Positions 59,301 through 64,000 of a stretch of DNA of 64,000 nt are shown piece by piece. The stretch lies in the NCBI GenBank assembly GCA_025024175.1, contig QCXZ01000064.1, positions 18,104,001-18,168,000 of the forward strand. The letters are read 5' to 3'. Source of the stretch: Rhyzopertha dominica. Its lineage: Eukaryota > Arthropoda > Insecta > Coleoptera > Bostrichidae. The notes beneath the pieces were generated by a model. That model searched no databases. It was given only the letters and a program-made list of their open reading frames with translations, and was not told where the DNA came from. Made by a program: the position numbers and the translations under genes. Each line of letters opens with the position of its first letter. The first letter of the stretch is position 1.

Positions 59301-60480
59301 TGCTGAAGTAGAAATTGTCTTTTAGAAAATTCTGTTCAATTATTGGCGATTTATGTTTATTGCAGTTTTGTAAACTTGTATTCACTATAACCATATAATA
59401 CCATAAAAACCTCTACGATATTTTATATAATTTCTAATAAAATCCTAACCGACTGGTTGGGACGCATTGCTACAGCTGTTAATAACTTTTCTTAACTGCT
59501 ACGGATGCAGATATATTAATATGGTGGGCGGAATATTATCTATATAAATGAAATTTTCAGTGGGCGGTAAAATTTTACGCCAATAATTATGTTTTATTAG
59601 CTAAGTATTACATTTAGGGATTATGAGTCTACAACGACTATTGACAGCTACTACCAAAACCCTGCTCATTTACTGCCGAACACTTACTGAATTATATCCA
59701 GCAATTATCCAATCTTTCACATTCACCGAAAGAGTAGTGTAAATATCCCATAGCTAATAACTCAAGGGGTCTAAACCTGAAAATAAAGAGAGCCGTAAGT
59801 TGGGGTCCATTTCGACCAATCCAGCGATCTCTATATGTTGCTGTTAGAAACTCACAAGCAACCACATTAAATTACGCTGGTTGTTGTAGAGATTTTTCCA
59901 AAAAGTTTCGAATACCTGTTAGAAATACCGCTTCAGTTAGCCAGTCACACGCTATTTTATTTAGCTACTATGTGGCTATTCTGGAAATGTATTATTGGAT
60001 TTCTTGAAAAATTCGCCTTATTGGTAAAATATATGAGCGATAGTAGTTCAGGTATTTAAACCAGCGTGTAGAAAATCAGCCAGAATAAATGCCCGAATGC
60101 TTTGTACGTAGTAGAGATATTACAATTACTAGTCCCTCAAAAATTTGCACAATATTCTATTACCTCAAAGCATTTATAATTTTTCTAACTCAAGTACCTA
60201 TCTTCTATCGTATTCAGCACATTTCCTTCCACTTGTGCTCTTCGTTTAACCATTGACCTTCCTGTCCCTTCATCTCAGTTTAGTGTACCTGTTCCATAAA
60301 GACGTCGATAAAGCGTAGCTATTAACGGATTACCATAGACAAGTTCATACTCAAATGTCACTTTCCTCGGCGTTTGTGTCCATACCAATTTATGATGTAC
60401 AATAGTTAAACTTTTAAAGACAGAAAATGCAGTCCAATCAGTTTGGAAGCTTCGCAATTCGTATGACAGTCTCTCTCGGG

Positions 60481-60783
60481 TCACAAAATATATACAACGA
60501 AGCTGACCACGAAGAACCAAAGTGTGCAATATAAGAACTGAGTAACTGAGGTTTCCACGGCCGTAGTCCATGTCTTCTTGACTTCCGGGTCGGAACCGAA
60601 TCTATTGCTGCTGTCTTTTGCGGACGTTTCACCCACGCTCTTCCAGAACATCTTCAGGGTTGTGTTTGAACAGGCAACCTCTACGAACACAGCCTTGACG
60701 ATGTCCCGGACGAGCGCGTACGATATGTTGGCAGAAGACACCAGCAGCGAGGCGCGGTTCCAACTCATAAGCCAAGAAGACAT
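60481..60783 (-). CDS. Unidentified coding-like frame
   Basis: A minus-strand frame of 100 codons starts MSSWLMSWNRASLLVSSANI. Its first 82 codons have about two thirds G or C in the third position, against a strongly AT-rich background. No stop interrupts them, and residues such as VRDIVKAVFVEVACSNTTLK and FGSDPEVKKTWTTAVETSV look protein-like. After about codon 82 the composition drops and the frame becomes hydrophobic (LYCTLWFFVVSFVVYIL). I do not recognise a family, and no convincing splice sites or signal peptide were seen. It could be an exon of a gene nested in the intron, a retrocopy fragment, or a chance frame. Confidence 0.3.
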   Translation of the reverse strand: MSSWLMSWNRASLLVSSANISYALVRDIVKAVFVEVACSNTTLKMFWKSVGETSAKDSSNRFGSDPEVKKTWTTAVETSVTQFLYCTLWFFVVSFVVYIL

Positions 60784-61305
60784 ACCCTTGAATTTTTTAT
60801 ATACACTTACTAACCACCCTCAATATCTACCTATAGAAATTACATATCGTTTTAGTACCTTCTAGTTGTTCTGGTATTGCTAAAAAATAGGTGTATGAGA
60901 TTTTGCCTTGTATAGATTGATAGATTTGTCGACATACCTGCATAAATCAATTTTAGATAAGCTAATTGTTTGTGGTAATGATTAACAACCACCAAAACCT
61001 TTGGAATCTTTCTTTTGTAACGGGTTCACCCTTATTGAGACCCTTATCTATCAAATTATCGTGTATAGTGCGCTAGTATGGCATACTAAAAAGCTACCGT
61101 AAATTAAAGCTTTTGTGCTAGTAAAGTTTGTTGATCTAAACCGGTTATATCATGAAGTACAGCCCGGGTTGGAAAATGGCCTCGTTACTAAAACGTACCA
61201 GAAGCGCAATATTATTAAAAAATAACATTTTCTTTCTAAAACATGTAGAGGCTACTACACGGACGTTTAGGAGATCTGCTGTATATTGCTCCCAAATTAC
61301 ACCTT

Positions 61306-61306
<1 letters not shown>

Positions 61307-61348
<42 letters not shown>
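61307..61348. repeat. (CA)n microsatellite
   Basis: About 20 uninterrupted ca units. The short frames across it are spurious. Confidence 0.97.
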
Positions 61349-61349
<1 letters not shown>

Positions 61350-62129
61350 GTCGTTTAAAGCATTTCGTACGCCCTAAATTCGCATTTTATCGTTGCCGAC
61401 AAATCAGTTTACACGCTAAAACGCCACGCTTGTCACACACCAGTGGATGTCACTTTGTTTGTGGGAATTTCTGGAGTAATTTCCGCAAAGCGGGCTAGTA
61501 AAAATTCAAAGGCCGAAAACGGCAAAAATTGTGCGAGGAATGCCGGCAGTTTTATCCAATTTTCATCGGTTTGATGTTGTTGGCCGGTCCGTGTAAATTA
61601 AAAACCGAGGATGTTGTAAAATGGCATCAGCGGTGATGCAAAGGGGCAACTCTGTGTGCACAGCACATAGCGGTTGTCGAAATGAAATTTTCCTGTCGCT
61701 CACGTTTGTAAAACCTTTGTAAAGTTATGCACACGGACAGGCTGTAGTCGGTCGACCATTAACAATGTCATTTAAATCTGGCAAAACTTTGTTCAGCAAA
61801 TGGAGGTTCAGCAAATATTTGTATACATTTGCACGTAGATAATGGAAGAGTATCCGCAGTGCAGTGTATCTAAGTAAGCATAATCATATAATATCTTTGT
61901 TAATGAAATTTGTATGTTATATTTATTAAAAATTATGTTAGTACAACATCCATCCTATAATAAATACAATTAATGCTCTGCAACTGACCATCTTGAAATT
62001 GGATATAATTGGAAGTAATTAATCAACAAAATTCAAACATAATAAACCTTGAAATAGTTGCGGCAGCAAATCTTATCAAAGTCAGTAATGTGTTTAATTA
62101 AATATGAAAGGCTACGGAAAATTTATCTA

Positions 62130-62350
62130 TCTATTGCAGCCTAGTAGCACGTATGTGATCGTTCAAACGTGTACCTACTTCTCCTTTGGTCTCACCTATG
62201 CAACACTTGCTACAATATAAGTAATTTTTTAACACCTTTGCCTTTATACTATACTCTATCTTTAGCAGCACTTTAAATTTTACCTAAATTATTATAAGTA
62301 CGATCGAAAACTAAAATATTATGTTTAACAAATTGGCCATTTAAAACTGA
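62130..62350 (-). pseudogene. Penelope-like GIY-YIG fragment (minus strand)
   Basis: The minus strand reads NYLYCSKCCIGETKGEVGTR, then LNDHIRATRLQ and a stop, matching the GIY-YIG core (YxxxCxxC.YIGET....R...H). Upstream, VRTYNNLGKI and SAAKDRV fit the linker before it. Frameshifted. Confidence 0.5.
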
Positions 62351-62484
62351 AGAGGTGGCGATTAACAGTTTTCTGTTTAAGCCAAAATTTGGTATAGGTA
62401 TGTACATGACACTTTTGTTACTTGGTCCCACGGTATAGAAGAGTTAGGTGAGTTACTAAATCACTTGAATAGTCAAAATCCTGT

Positions 62485-62760
62485 CATGGTAGTTTACTTA
62501 ACTTGGAGACGCAAATTTATAGAATAAGCACTGGACAGTTAGGACACAAGGTTTACAGAAAACCAACACATACAGACAGATATTTACATGCCACATTTCA
62601 CCCCTCCCCCACTCAAAGGAATAGTCTTATAGGGCCATTATTTGTTAGAGCACAACAAATTTCAGGTTATAGTTCTTTGCAAAAAGAAATGTATCATCCA
62701 AAATCAGCGCTAGTCCGAAAGTGTTATAGCAATAAGATTTCTTTATCAGACTAAGAGAGA
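62485..62760 (+). pseudogene. Penelope-like RT-to-linker fragment (+ strand)
   Basis: The frame from 62503 reads ISTGQLGHKVYRKPTHTDRY, LHATFHPSPTQRNSLIGPLF and VRAQQIS. The LGHxVYRKPTHTxRYLHxxxxHxPxQ signature is the classic Penelope-like segment just after the RT catalytic core. It faces the other fragment at 62130-62350, so two truncated copies lie head to head or one was rearranged. Confidence 0.75.
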
Positions 62761-64000
62761 AGTAGGCATACGCGTTTGAAAGAACCCACACCTGCTACTA
62801 AGCTGTAACAGGTATATAAATTTTCCGTAGCTGAACACTCATATTTAACTAAATACCTAATTGACTTTGATGATACATAAATTTTACATAGAGAAGTATA
62901 TTACAAACGTCTAATAAAAGAAGCTTAAAGGTTTCTTGAAATATTGTATTAGTCGGATGATATTTGGAAGGCTAGTACGTAGTTTTATTTTATCAAGTAG
63001 TTCCTTCATATCTAGTTGGTAGCTCCTTTCTCCTCGGTAGGTTTAGATTAATTCTGGTTGGTACGTTGCTTCTATGACGCCTCGCTTCCTTGGTGATTTA
63101 TTTATTTACTTTCAAAATTGGATTTGAACTCGTGTCAGACCGTATTTTTAGATTCCCCTCTTTGACAAAGATTACAGGTGTAATCGAAACGTTAGAGTAA
63201 TCATTTCTTTGAGTGTTTTATAATGACAGCGATCGTTCCAAAAACATGTTATTTAATAACATAGAAGTTTTTTGATTCCGATCTCTGCCAAACATCACAG
63301 TTTTGCTAACAAAACTTTTTAGTTGTTTTAAAAATGGGCATATAAGAATAGCACTAAAGGGTCTAAAAAAATTGACAAATTAAAATTAAAAAAATATGTT
63401 AGTGACAAAGATTATGTAATACATACAGTACATTGGTTATCAAGTATCTTTTATTAAGAAATGCAAATCAGTGCTAATTAGCTGAACACGTAGTAAAAAA
63501 TCATCACCAAATATTTTCAGTATTTTATTTTATGACTGCAGAACTGGTTCTATTTGCTGTCAGCTTTACTAGATGTGTTAAATAAACACCACAAAAAATT
63601 CCGGGTGACCTTTCGCTGCAAGTTTTTATGTCTTCAAGGGCTCTGCTCGAGTGAATTCATGGGCGGTACATGTAGGCAAGATGAAAAATGACCGTGGACC
63701 TTTTTACGTTTTTACAGAGCACAACGAAAGAAGTTTTCGTGCGGCTAAAACGACATCTTAGGGTCGATATGCTGATATCCATGCAAGAAATAATGAATTA
63801 CAGCTTTACTGGCTTTATACTAAAGCCGAAGACACCTAATTTTCTGTTACACCGCAAATACTTTTAAAAAATTCAAGAGTATAAAGTCCCAGAAATAGAG
63901 GATTAGTTTACGACGTAGAATTGGTTATAGATTAGATCAAAAATTTCTTTCTTATTAATAAAATTGCCATCCATTTCAGCGATTGTAATTTTAAAATTTA

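Larger units (their letters stand above)
51286..64000 (+). other. Intron after exon E (at least 12.7 kb, runs off the window)
   Basis: Opens with gtaagt and no acceptor plus Ig exon was found before the window ends. It includes a Tc-type transposase fragment, a non-LTR RNase H fragment, possible conserved non-coding blocks near 54.0 and 58.4-59.3 kb, a foldback repeat at 57.8 kb, an unidentified coding-like minus-strand frame at 60.5 kb, a (CA)n tract and two Penelope-like fragments. I see nothing in 54300-57800 or 62900-64000. Confidence 0.7.

Noticed and set aside
61145..61498. Frames with Cys-Val or His-Thr repeats
   Set aside because: Read through the (CA)n microsatellite on both strands.

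Overview
This 64 kb window is AT-rich animal nuclear DNA, most likely from an insect. Its only recognisable host gene is a run of five internal exons of a Sidestep-family immunoglobulin-domain cell-adhesion protein on the + strand: 2533-2736, 15526-15677, 28153-28297, 45127-45257 and 51126-51285. They are joined by introns of 12.8, 12.5, 16.8 and 5.9 kb, with more than 12.7 kb after the last exon and 2.5 kb before the first. All five have GT/AG sites and compatible phases and splice to a continuous 264-codon segment: the rest of one Ig domain (probably Ig2), then all of Ig3 and Ig4. The start, signal peptide, Ig1, Ig5, fibronectin domain and membrane segment must lie outside the window.

The rest is intron, filled with layers of transposable elements. 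The youngest is a Ty3/gypsy-type LTR retrotransposon (9376-13252, minus strand). It has 205-bp LTRs differing at one base, a 5-bp target duplication and an open 915-codon Gag-Pol frame, but its integrase core has been deleted, so it is non-autonomous. It sits inside an older DUF4817/IS630-type DNA transposon, splitting that transposase. A 1117-bp non-autonomous hAT element (22861-23977) has a perfect 8-bp target duplication and TGTTTAAAAC-rich ends. Two copies of a TACAGGG-ended foldback element lie at 20.8 and about 35.5-36.6 kb, and a 284-bp MITE at 13.7 kb has a second copy at 35.2 kb. Fragments of at least five Tc1/mariner/IS630-like transposases, two non-LTR retrotransposons and an LTR-element Gag are also present.

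Penelope-like elements (PLEs) recur at about 14.1, 26.3, 39.4-41.3, 43.6 and 62.1-62.8 kb. The 43.6 kb copy keeps an open frame with a complete-looking GIY-YIG endonuclease, a possible retained intron acceptor, and a hammerhead-ribozyme-like hairpin downstream. Similar hammerhead-like segments occur near 14.25 and 27.4 kb.

The least explained structure is a 6.6 kb block (about 36976-43587) with inverted ends next to (AT)n tracts and clusters of a GTTGTCGCCTCCG motif just inside both ends. It may be an undescribed large DNA element with subterminal repeats. Several 300-900 bp intronic stretches (near 18.7, 32.1, 48.0, 54.0 and 58.4-59.3 kb) look unlike the repeats and are candidate regulatory elements. 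A GC3-rich minus-strand frame at 60.5-60.8 kb looks coding but was not identified.
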